Positions 1 through 6,017 of a stretch of DNA of 8,683 nt are shown in pieces (the first letter of the stretch is position 1; each line of letters starts with the position of its first letter). The stretch is from Candidatus Gastranaerophilales bacterium (GTDB lineage Bacteria; Cyanobacteriota; Vampirovibrionia; Gastranaerophilales; JAQUYY01), in the NCBI GenBank assembly GCA_028691575.1, contig JAQUYY010000067.1:1-8683 (forward strand), written 5' to 3'. The notes below the pieces were generated by a model. The model saw only the letters and a list, made by a program, of their open reading frames with translations, did not search any database and had not been told where the DNA came from. Both the position numbers and the translations under genes were made by a program.

Positions 1-895
1 TTTCAGACAACAAAAAAAATACGATAAATATCGTCAAAAACATTGTATATACTCAAACTCCAACCCATCAAATTTATAATATAAACATGACCAATAACTT
101 GCCTTTTGACGCAACTGAAAAAAAGAGGGTATCAAATTAACTATTTTTAATGTAAAAAAAGATATTTCAAATGATATTGCAAATGTTTCAAAAAATTATA
201 AAGACAACTTTTTAACATTAAATATTGCCACAAACCTTGAAAATCCCTGGGGATACAACTATTTTTACGAAAATAACACACTTGTTTTTAAAATAAAAAA
301 ACCTCCGATAAATTGTACTGAAAATATATTAAAAAATAAAATTATTGCAATTGACCCGGGGCATGGAGGAAATAAAACACTCTCTGATATTGGCGCAATC
401 GGACCTACAGGAATTCCCGAGAAAGAAATTAATTTAAAAATTGCAAATTATTTAAAACAGGAACTTGAAAAAGCAGGTGCAAAAGTCATAATGACTCGCC
501 AGAGTGATGTTTCCGTTGATTTATATGACAGACCGACAATTGCAAGACAAAATAATGCGGATGTTTTGTTAAGCATTCATAACAATGCTCTTCCTGATGG
601 CAAAAACCCTTACAGGGAACACGGAACAAGTGTTTATTATTATCATTCCCATTCTGAAAAATTAGCCCAAATTATGCAAAAAAACCTGTTGGAAGATTTG
701 AATTTAAAAAACAATGGTATTCATAAAATGAGTTTTGTATTGACAAGACCGACAGAGCCAATATCCTTGCTTATTGAAGTCGGTTTTATGATTCATCCTG
801 ATGAATATACGCTATTATTAACAACTGCATTTCAACAAAAAACCGCATTTTCTATCAAAAAAGGTCTGGAAGAGTTTTTTAGCGAATATAAATAA
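1..895 (+). CDS. N-acetylmuramoyl-L-alanine amidase (Amidase_3 family), 5'-truncated and frameshifted
   Basis: Zinc amidase that cuts the bond between N-acetylmuramic acid and L-alanine in peptidoglycan, presumably outside the cytoplasmic membrane. Expected metal and catalytic residues are visible: His in DPGHGG (codon 362-364), Glu in PEKEINL (419-421), His in SIHNNA (578-580) and the late Glu in LIEVGF (776-778). The family segments GAIGPTG and HGTSVYYYH are also present. The catalytic frame ends at TAA 893-895 and is open only from about 119; the first ATG in it, 491, lies after the first two metal ligands and cannot be the real start. Upstream sequence continues in another frame (from 3, stopping at 138-140) with beta-rich residues that fit the N-terminal region of such amidases. 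The two frames join by a -1 shift at an A7 run (118-124). The true start and any signal peptide lie before the window. Family assignment is firm; whether the gene is functional is uncertain. Confidence 0.9.
119..125 (+). other. A-AAA-AAG slippery heptamer at the amidase frame junction
   Basis: Read in the upstream frame, the codons are GAA AAA AAG (117-125), which places A AAA AAG exactly in the X-XXY-YYZ phase used by E. coli dnaX for -1 frameshifting. A -1 slip here leads straight into GAG GGT and the catalytic amidase frame. I see no convincing Shine-Dalgarno-like stimulator upstream and no strong hairpin just downstream. A one-base deletion in an original A8 run, or a sequencing error, is therefore at least as likely. 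Confidence 0.4.
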
Positions 896-900
896 AATTC

Positions 901-1010
901 GGTTCAAGTCTTGGTTTGCTCGCACTTTTTATTTGCTATTAACAAGTTGTGGCAAAAATCGCCGGTTTTCGCAGCCGATTTTATCATGGCATCCTCAACT
1001 CGCTTGAACT
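901..1010. repeat. GC-rich folded intergenic element, possible dispersed repeat or small RNA
   Basis: This 110 bp block is about 43% GC, while the following 200 bp is nearly all A/T. It has nested complementary arms: GTTCAAG 902-908 with CTTGAAC 1003-1009, AGTTG 945-949 with CAACT 996-1000, and AAAATCG 955-961 with CGATTTT 976-982. A 10-bp direct repeat CTATTAACAA occurs at 936-945 and 1009-1018. There is no plausible ORF. It begins 5 bp after the amidase stop and ends at the putative -35 of the next gene. It could be a dispersed palindromic repeat, a structured 3' UTR or a small RNA; no known RNA family is recognised. Confidence 0.4.
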
Positions 1011-1011
1011 A

Positions 1012-1039
1012 TTAACAAATTTTTAAAAAGTGTTATAAT
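1012..1039 (+). promoter_or_regulatory. Predicted sigma70-type promoter for the tandem winged-helix gene
   Basis: TTAACA (1012-1017), a 16-bp spacer and TATAAT (1034-1039) preceded by TG one base upstream make an extended -10 promoter. Transcription would start near 1046, giving an AT-rich leader of about 200 nt before the gene. The -35 overlaps the right-hand copy of a 10-bp direct repeat at the edge of the folded element. Confidence 0.5.
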
Positions 1040-1232
1040 AATAATCAATATAATAACTCCTATTTTTATAAAAACTTTAAATGCTTGTAAACAAAAGGCT
1101 TTAGATATATAGTTACATTTTGTTAAAAAAATAATTAAATTTTTTAATAAAATTAGCAATTTTTTTTCATGTTTGGTTGTTATATGATTATCAAAGTTAA
1201 ATTATTTATTTAAAAATACAATTTAATAACTT
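1040..1232 (+). other. Long AT-rich 5' leader, no recognised riboswitch
   Basis: This stretch lies between the predicted promoter and the ribosome binding site. It is almost entirely A and T, with a T8 run around 1160-1167 preceded only by weak A/T hairpins. I recognise no riboswitch or leader-peptide gene. A second possible -10 (TATGAT 1183-1188) lacks a good -35. Confidence 0.3.
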
Positions 1233-1238
1233 AGGAGG
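1233..1238 (+). promoter_or_regulatory. Ribosome binding site that fixes the start at ATG 1246
   Basis: AGGAGG at 1233-1238 lies 7 nt before ATG 1246. A TTG at 1240 in the same frame would leave only one base of spacing, so the ATG is the better start and the protein begins MSVTQ. Confidence 0.85.
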
Positions 1239-1245
1239 TTTGTCC

Positions 1246-2502
1246 ATGTCCGTGACACAAGAAGAAAAAAACAATAAAAACTCACTGCAAGATTTAAAAG
1301 ATTTAAGAAGAAAAAAGATTTTCCAAAAAAACAAACTTGTACGAATTGAAGTAAGTGAATTGCCAAAAAAATTCCCGGATTTTGAAAATACAAACTTAAC
1401 AAAAGATAATTTAATTGCAGAATGGATGCAAAAATGGATAAAATCCGGTATAAAAAAGAATAGACTTCAACCAAACATGCTTTTGCCCCAAAAAGAAGAA
1501 TTTGCCAGATATCTTGGCGTAAGTATCGGAACAATTCAAAATGCAATAAGGTTTATCGAAGATAACGGATATGTTGAATCTAAACAACGTATCGGCACAA
1601 TGATAAGAGATTTAGAACAACCTGTTTCTCGAGTCAGAAAACAGACTTCTAAACGGGAACATGCCATTGTTGCAGTAAAAAAACATATTTTAGAGGCCGG
1701 ATTTAAAGAAAATGATGTACTTCCGTCAGCAAGAGAAGTTGCAAAAATTATCGGAAGTACTCCAAATACAACAAGATTAGCACTAGAACATTTGGTTAGC
1801 CTTGGCATCGTCAAAACAAGAGGCTATCGCGGAAATCTTGCAAACTGGGCTCTTAAAGCTATTCCTGAATTAACAAATGAAGAATTGGAAAATATCGGTC
1901 CTAATATTGAATCAAATACTTTGGTAGATCAAGTTGAAAAAAACTTGAAAGATTATATTTCTCAAGAATTTAAAGTAAATGACAAACTGCCAAGCCATCA
2001 TTTATTGGCTAAAAAGCTAAAAGTAAGCATTAAAACACTTCATGATGCAATAAGAAGACTTGTCGAACAAGGTATTCTTAACTCCAGACGTGGTCGATAC
2101 GGTACTTCCATTGCCCGTATTCCTCATGGAGAACAGGTATTTCAGCCAAAACCGGAAAGTTCAATTTTTGCTTCTGCTCAAGATGCCGGTTTTTATAACT
2201 ATGAAAGAGTACAACGCCATTTGAAAAACATAATTAAAACTGAATATAAAATTGGTGATAAACTTCCATCAATGACAATGTTGGCTCAAAAACTTGACGT
2301 TAGCAGCAATATCATCAGAAAAGCTCTTCAACTTTTAGCAGATGAAAATGTTGTTGAATTTGTTCGTGGAAGATACGGCGGAACATTTATTATCAATGCC
2401 CCAAAAATTAGCGAAGTTAAAGGATTTACCTGGTTATCAGTTAATCCTGAACATATTAAACTTTATAAAAAAAATACGGCAGAAAATACTGTACTAAATT
2501 AA
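1246..2502 (+). CDS. Putative DNA-binding protein of four tandem GntR-type winged helices
   Basis: This 418-residue protein looks like a cytoplasmic DNA-binding regulator. Four units share the GntR-type pattern of a helix, (L/V/K)LPS or LLPQ, a recognition helix pair and a Gly-rich wing. They lie at about residues 56-122, 138-200, 226-292 and 321-384, with the LP prolines at 81, 160, 249 and 341. Wings 3 and 4 both contain RGRYG, so these two look like the closest pair; wing 2 is the most divergent (RGYRGN). The basic N-terminal 50 residues are probably disordered. Ordinary GntR proteins have one such domain plus an FCD, UTRA or aminotransferase-like ligand domain, and none is present here. 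It has its own promoter and a hairpin after the stop. Its targets and ligand cannot be read from sequence. It could be a multi-site repressor, a global regulator or a nucleoid-type DNA organiser. The domain call is confident; the role is inferred. Confidence 0.85.
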   Translation: MSVTQEEKNNKNSLQDLKDLRRKKIFQKNKLVRIEVSELPKKFPDFENTNLTKDNLIAEWMQKWIKSGIKKNRLQPNMLLPQKEEFARYLGVSIGTIQNAIRFIEDNGYVESKQRIGTMIRDLEQPVSRVRKQTSKREHAIVAVKKHILEAGFKENDVLPSAREVAKIIGSTPNTTRLALEHLVSLGIVKTRGYRGNLANWALKAIPELTNEELENIGPNIESNTLVDQVEKNLKDYISQEFKVNDKLPSHHLLAKKLKVSIKTLHDAIRRLVEQGILNSRRGRYGTSIARIPHGEQVFQPKPESSIFASAQDAGFYNYERVQRHLKNIIKTEYKIGDKLPSMTMLAQKLDVSSNIIRKALQLLADENVVEFVRGRYGGTFIINAPKISEVKGFTWLSVNPEHIKLYKKNTAENTVLN

Positions 2503-2531
2503 AATATCATTACAATTTAGCAAAAGAAAAG

Positions 2532-2557
2532 GCTCTTATGTATCTTTGCATAAGAGC
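2532..2557. terminator. Hairpin terminator at the convergent junction
   Basis: A perfect 9-bp stem, GCTCTTATG (2532-2540) with CATAAGAGC (2549-2557), encloses an 8-nt loop 30 nt after the winged-helix gene's stop. The T tract after it on the plus strand is weak. On the minus strand the hairpin is followed by a pyrimidine-rich, T-heavy run, so it may work in both directions. Confidence 0.6.
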
Positions 2558-2651
2558 TTGTTGCAAATACGGCATTCAATACTAAAATTATGACATTTGC
2601 TTTGTTTCTTTTCCAAAAATTATGCTATTTTGATTAAATTCACTTAACAAA

Positions 2652-2681
2652 AGAGACAAAGTTTAATAAAACCTTGTCTCT
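2652..2681. terminator. Hairpin after the transporter gene, probable terminator
   Basis: AGAGACAA (2652-2659) pairs with TTGTCTCT (2674-2681) around a 14-nt loop, about 25 nt beyond the transporter's stop codon on the minus strand. It is followed on that strand by TTTGTT, and on the plus strand by a T-rich run at 2688-2693. It probably ends the minus-strand transcript and may act in both directions. Confidence 0.5.
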
Positions 2682-2705
2682 GGTAAATTTTTTAAATAGA
2701 AAATT

Positions 2706-3992
2706 TTAGATTAAAAACCTAAAATAAACATAAACAGAACTTATAACTAAAGAAATAAGTGTTATCAACGCTCCGTATTTCATAAATCTAAAAAATGATA
2801 TCGGATGTCCTGCAGCACCTGCAGATTCAGAGACAATAACATTTGCCGCTGCACCTATTATAGTTGCATTTCCTCCCAAACATGCTCCTAAAGATAAGCA
2901 CCACCACAAAGGCATTACATTCATTCCTGTTTGTCCTAATTCCTGAATTAAAGGTGCCATTGTTGCTGTATATGGAATATTATCGATAATAGCTGATAAA
3001 ATACCTGATGACCATAAAACTAGCATTGAAGCAAAAGTTGTATTGCCTTGAGTTAATTCTCTAACCTTCAGAGCAAGGTATTCGATTCCACCAGTTTCAA
3101 TTAATCCGCCAATAATTATAAATAATCCTATAAAAAAGAATATCGTCATCCATTCAACATCATATAAAACTTCTTTTGGTTTTTCAAAAAGCATTAAAAT
3201 ACTTGCGCCCATTAATGCAATAATATAAGCTTCCATATGAAGTGCGCCATGAAATACAAATCCCAAAATTACAAATAATAAAATAATTGAAGATCTAATC
3301 ATTAGAGTTTTATCCGTAATTGTTTTTGAGTTATCTAAATTAGCAACATGATTCATTAATTCCGGTGTTGAAACCATTTGTTTTCTAAACATCCAAAGCA
3401 AAACAGCTATTGAAACAAAGAAAATAAGCATAACAATCGGTGTTAATTCTAATACAAAATCCATAAAACTAAGATTTGCTATACTTCCGATGATAATGTT
3501 CGGAGGGTCGCCAATCAATGTAGCTGTTCCGCCGATATTTGACGCTAAAATTTCAACTATTAAGAACGGTACCGGATCTATTTTTAATTCTCTTGCAATT
3601 ACAAAAGTTACAGGCATAATCAAAACAACGGTAGTTACGTTATCAAGAAATGCCGATGCAACTGCCGTGAATGCAGCTAATGCAAATAAAACCTTTTTAG
3701 GACAGCCCTTTGTTAATTTTAAAAGTTCAATAGCCGTCCAATTAAACATACCACTTCTGCTTGCAATGTGAACTATTATCATCATGCTTACAAGCAAGAA
3801 AATTACATTGAATTCAATATGTTCAAAAGCTCTCTCGTGAGGGATTAATCCTAAAAAATATGTAAGCGCTGCTCCCAGCATTGCAATTGTAACTTTTGGT
3901 ATTTTTTCAAGAGCAATAAAAATATAGGCTACTAATAAAATTAAGCCTGCAATAATTGCTCCATGTTGGGTTACGAAATGTTCAAACCCCAT
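2706..3992 (-). CDS. ArsB/NhaD-type ion transporter (CitMHS/IT superfamily)
   Basis: Polytopic inner-membrane transporter of 428 residues, the usual length for this family, with about 11-13 hydrophobic segments. The two-fold repeat typical of the ion transporter superfamily is clear. In the first half FLDNVTTVV (115-123) is followed by SNIGGTATLIGDPPNI (151-166). In the second half IIDNIPYTA (335-343) is followed by LGGNATIIGAAANVI (372-386). The paired DN motifs and glycine-rich re-entrant loops are those of ArsB and NhaD proteins. The start is supported by AGGAGA at 3999-4004, 6 nt before the ATG. The gene stands alone on its strand, with no arsR, arsA or arsC beside it, so arsenite export is not supported. 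Na+/H+ antiport or organic or inorganic anion transport is equally possible. Confidence 0.88.
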   Translation of the reverse strand: MGFEHFVTQHGAIIAGLILLVAYIFIALEKIPKVTIAMLGAALTYFLGLIPHERAFEHIEFNVIFLLVSMMIIVHIASRSGMFNWTAIELLKLTKGCPKKVLFALAAFTAVASAFLDNVTTVVLIMPVTFVIARELKIDPVPFLIVEILASNIGGTATLIGDPPNIIIGSIANLSFMDFVLELTPIVMLIFFVSIAVLLWMFRKQMVSTPELMNHVANLDNSKTITDKTLMIRSSIILLFVILGFVFHGALHMEAYIIALMGASILMLFEKPKEVLYDVEWMTIFFFIGLFIIIGGLIETGGIEYLALKVRELTQGNTTFASMLVLWSSGILSAIIDNIPYTATMAPLIQELGQTGMNVMPLWWCLSLGACLGGNATIIGAAANVIVSESAGAAGHPISFFRFMKYGALITLISLVISSVYVYFRFLI

Positions 3993-4033
3993 TTTCTCTC
4001 TCCTTTTTTCTTTCAGCTCTCTTCTTGAAGTAT

Positions 4034-4042
4034 TTTATAACA
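4034..4042 (-). promoter_or_regulatory. Possible extended -10 promoter of the transporter gene
   Basis: On the minus strand this reads TGTTATAAA, an extended -10 pattern, about 42 nt before the transporter's start codon. No convincing -35 accompanies it. A second minus-strand TATAAT lies at 4127-4132, also without a clear -35. Confidence 0.35.
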
Positions 4043-4172
4043 AACTATTTGGGAAAACCATTTTTATTAAAAAAATTCTTAAACTTGTTATCCTACAAAA
4101 CAAGAGCTACACTTTTTGGATGAAATATTATACTTTTTAAACAAAAAAGATTATTTTCAAGCGATAAAGTAT

Positions 4173-4178
4173 TATAAT
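4173..4178 (+). promoter_or_regulatory. Possible -10 box of the TPR gene
   Basis: A perfect TATAAT sits 34 nt upstream of the ATG at 4213. The -35 region is weak (TTATTT at 4151-4156, 16-bp spacing). The divergent intergenic region 3993-4212 holds this promoter and the transporter's; no operator palindrome stands out. Confidence 0.45.
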
Positions 4179-4212
4179 AGAACATAAGTAATCACAAACA
4201 AGAGGATAAACT

Positions 4213-5061
4213 ATGAAAAAGTTACAATATTTGCTAATTGCTGTTTTAATCTGTGTAATTACAGGGATTTACAATACTGCAAATGCTTATAGCTATGCTG
4301 CTATTGAAGAATACAACAAAGGTATTGATTATAGCCAAAAAGGCGAATATGACCTGGCAATAGATTCTTTTTTGAAATCTGTTACACTAGACCCGTCTTT
4401 TGTCGATTCTTACTATAATTTAGGCTCTGTTTACGAATATATTGGAGAACTTGAAAACGCAATTATTTCTTTTGAAAAACTTTTAAGTAAAAAACCCAAA
4501 GACTATGAATCATCATATAAATTAGCAACATTATGTGCTAAAAATAATAATTATGAAAAATCATTGAAATATATAAATATAATTCCTGAAGATAATAAAT
4601 TTTATCCCGAGGCACAGGCTTTATATAAAGAAATTTTTGAGCAAGCAAAAGCACTTCAAGGTAAAAAAAATACCGCCCAAGCAAAACCTATTCAAACTAC
4701 CTTATTAAAAAACTTTCAAGGTCCTACGGGTATAGCAAAAGATTCAAATAATAACCTTTATGTTGCAAGTTATAGTACCAACACTATTTGGACAATCCTG
4801 GCAAATGGCAAAAGACAAAAATTCGTTGAAGGAAGTCCGCTAAATGGTCCTATTGGCTTGGTTTGTGACAGAAGAAACAACTTGTATTCCGCAAATTATG
4901 TGTCAGGTGAAATTTTAAAAATTTCCCCCTTAGGTGTAGTTACAAGTTTAATGAAAAACATTCAAAATCCTTATTATTTATACATCGACGGAGCAAACAT
5001 TTTACATATCTCAGAACAAGGCACAGGCTCTATTATAAAAGTTGATTTAAACAAAAATTAG
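4213..5061 (+). CDS. Secreted TPR protein with partial NHL-like beta-propeller
   Basis: The protein has 282 residues. It begins with a typical Sec signal peptide: MKK, a hydrophobic core at about 5-19, and probable cleavage after ANA near residue 25. There is no lipobox Cys, so the mature protein should be periplasmic or exported. Residues 28-128 hold about three TPR units; YNKGIDYSQKGEYDLAIDSF and YYNLGSVYEYIGELENAI show the A-G-Y-A spacing that makes protein-binding helices. After a linker (about 145-165) come three propeller-like repeats: GPTGIAKDSNNNLYVAS (170-186), GPIGLVCDRRNNLYSAN (212-228) and a weaker NPYYLYIDGANILHISE (252-268). Complete NHL propellers usually have six blades, so this one must oligomerise, be incomplete, or be a shortened family member. 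The start is supported by AGAGGA 6 nt upstream. No enzyme residues are recognised; a binding or scaffold role is inferred. Confidence 0.75.
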   Translation: MKKLQYLLIAVLICVITGIYNTANAYSYAAIEEYNKGIDYSQKGEYDLAIDSFLKSVTLDPSFVDSYYNLGSVYEYIGELENAIISFEKLLSKKPKDYESSYKLATLCAKNNNYEKSLKYINIIPEDNKFYPEAQALYKEIFEQAKALQGKKNTAQAKPIQTTLLKNFQGPTGIAKDSNNNLYVASYSTNTIWTILANGKRQKFVEGSPLNGPIGLVCDRRNNLYSANYVSGEILKISPLGVVTSLMKNIQNPYYLYIDGANILHISEQGTGSIIKVDLNKN

Positions 5062-5101
5062 CAAGCAGCTAAGCTGTCCTGGCGAAATCAAGCTGAAGCT
5101 A
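5059..5101 (-). terminator. Hairpin terminator for the minus-strand methyltransferase gene
   Basis: TAGC (5059-5062) pairs with GCTA (5098-5101) and CAGCT (5066-5070) with AGCTG (5091-5095), separated by a small internal loop. Read on the minus strand the hairpin is followed by ATTTTTGTTT, a rho-independent pattern just after the 5105 stop. The hairpin contains the TPR gene's stop codon (5059-5061), so the two convergent genes share it. Confidence 0.55.
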
Positions 5102-5104
5102 AAA

Positions 5105-5996
5105 CTATTTCTTAAAAACCAATGTATCTCTTGATGAAAAAATATCACTATAAAAGCTTTCTACGGGAGTAAATTGACTTGTTTCAAATACACTTCGAGT
5201 ATTTCTTCTGGAATAATCGAATTCTCCAACTACTAATAAACTTCCTTCAGGAAGATTTTTATATAAATCATTCATAAGCGGATAAATCTTTGACGGCTCT
5301 AAATAAGGCCAGGCATTTCTGAACAAAACGATACACGGCTTTTCTTTAGGAGTTTTCGCCCATTTTAATATCTCCTTCTTGAAAATTTATACTTTTAAAC
5401 AATTCGTCAGATACTTTATAATTTTCATCATAGTCCTGGTTTGGAATAAGTTTAAAATTTTCATCTATAGCATCTTCACCCAGATAAATAGGGATTACGC
5501 TTCCATCAAAACGCCCAAAACCGACTTTTTGAGTTTTGGCTCTTTCAATATTCTCTTTATCAATATCAATCGCATTAATCGGATAATTTTTATTCAAATT
5601 CTGCTCTTTCATTTTTTTATTCAACATAAGCCGCAAAGAATAAGGTTCAGTTCCATCTGAACATGCAAAATTATATATTGGCGTACCCTCAGGATAATTG
5701 GCAATAATATAATTGGAAAGAGCTTCCCAATTCATATCTGAACGAAAAAAAAGCGTACAATTTTTCACTTCTGTTTTAGGGTTAATCGATTCATGTAAAA
5801 TTTTTTTAGAAGTCTCAATCGTTCCAAATGAAATTTTTGAATATGTATTAAAATTAATCATAATTGATATAAAACGCATAAATTTATTTATTGCTTCAAA
5901 TATTAATTTTTTCTTTAGATTTTTAAAAAACTTAAAAAAAACTGCTATTAATATTATTAAAATATCATGCTGGATAAATAAACAGACATAATTCAT
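5105..5996 (-). CDS. CheR-like SAM-dependent methyltransferase, split by a frameshift (possible pseudogene)
   Basis: Two adjoining minus-strand frames form one CheR-type protein. The first (5346-5996) contains a motif-I-like segment, YNFACSDGTEPYSL, resembling the CheR SAM-binding loop (CSxGEEPYS), and then AIDIDKENIERAK, matching the CheR acidic strand (DIDxxxLxxA). The second (5105 to about 5362) supplies IVLFRNAWPYLE, equivalent to CheR's FCRNVLIYF, and a final strand pair LPEGSLLVVGEFDY. The joint needs a +1 shift at the AAAA of plus positions 5363-5366, where ATT AAA A-TGG continues as KWAKTPKEKP in the second frame. The start is unclear: ATG 5996 has no Shine-Dalgarno and gives an unusually hydrophobic N-terminus, while ATGs at 5879 and 5861 are also poorly preceded. 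No chemoreceptor, CheB or other chemotaxis gene is nearby, so the substrate is unknown. It may be a methyltransferase-like protein unrelated to chemotaxis. Confidence 0.7.
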
Positions 5997-6004
5997 TTTT
6001 AATA

Positions 6005-6010
6005 AAGGAG
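6005..6010 (+). promoter_or_regulatory. Ribosome binding site of dnaK
   Basis: AAGGAG lies 7 nt before ATG 6018. No CIRCE operator (TTAGCACTC with inverted GAGTGCTAA) is visible upstream and no strong promoter stands out. The dnaK promoter must lie within the 5' part of the opposing methyltransferase frame. Confidence 0.8.
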
Positions 6011-6017
6011 TAAAAAT

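Noticed and set aside
491..895. A separate 134-residue amidase starting at ATG 491
   Set aside because: The same frame is open from about 119 and already encodes the first two metal ligands (362-364 and 419-421) before this ATG.
895..915. GGTTCAAGTC just after the amidase resembles a tRNA T-arm
   Set aside because: No 5-bp T-stem closes around it and there is no acceptor, D or anticodon arm upstream, which is amidase coding sequence.
1130..1170. Possible attenuator terminator (A/T hairpin before a T8 run) in the regulator leader
   Set aside because: The stem is only A-T pairs and arises easily in such AT-rich DNA; there is no G-C core.
2706..3992. Assigning the transporter as an arsenite pump (arsB)
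   Set aside because: ArsB and NhaD share the visible motifs, and no ars operon partner is present.
5105..5996. Assigning the methyltransferase as a chemotaxis CheR
   Set aside because: The fold motifs fit CheR but there are no chemotaxis neighbours, and the N-terminal CheR helical domain is not clear.
5950..6017. CIRCE/HrcA operator upstream of dnaK
   Set aside because: Neither half of the TTAGCACTC...GAGTGCTAA palindrome is present.
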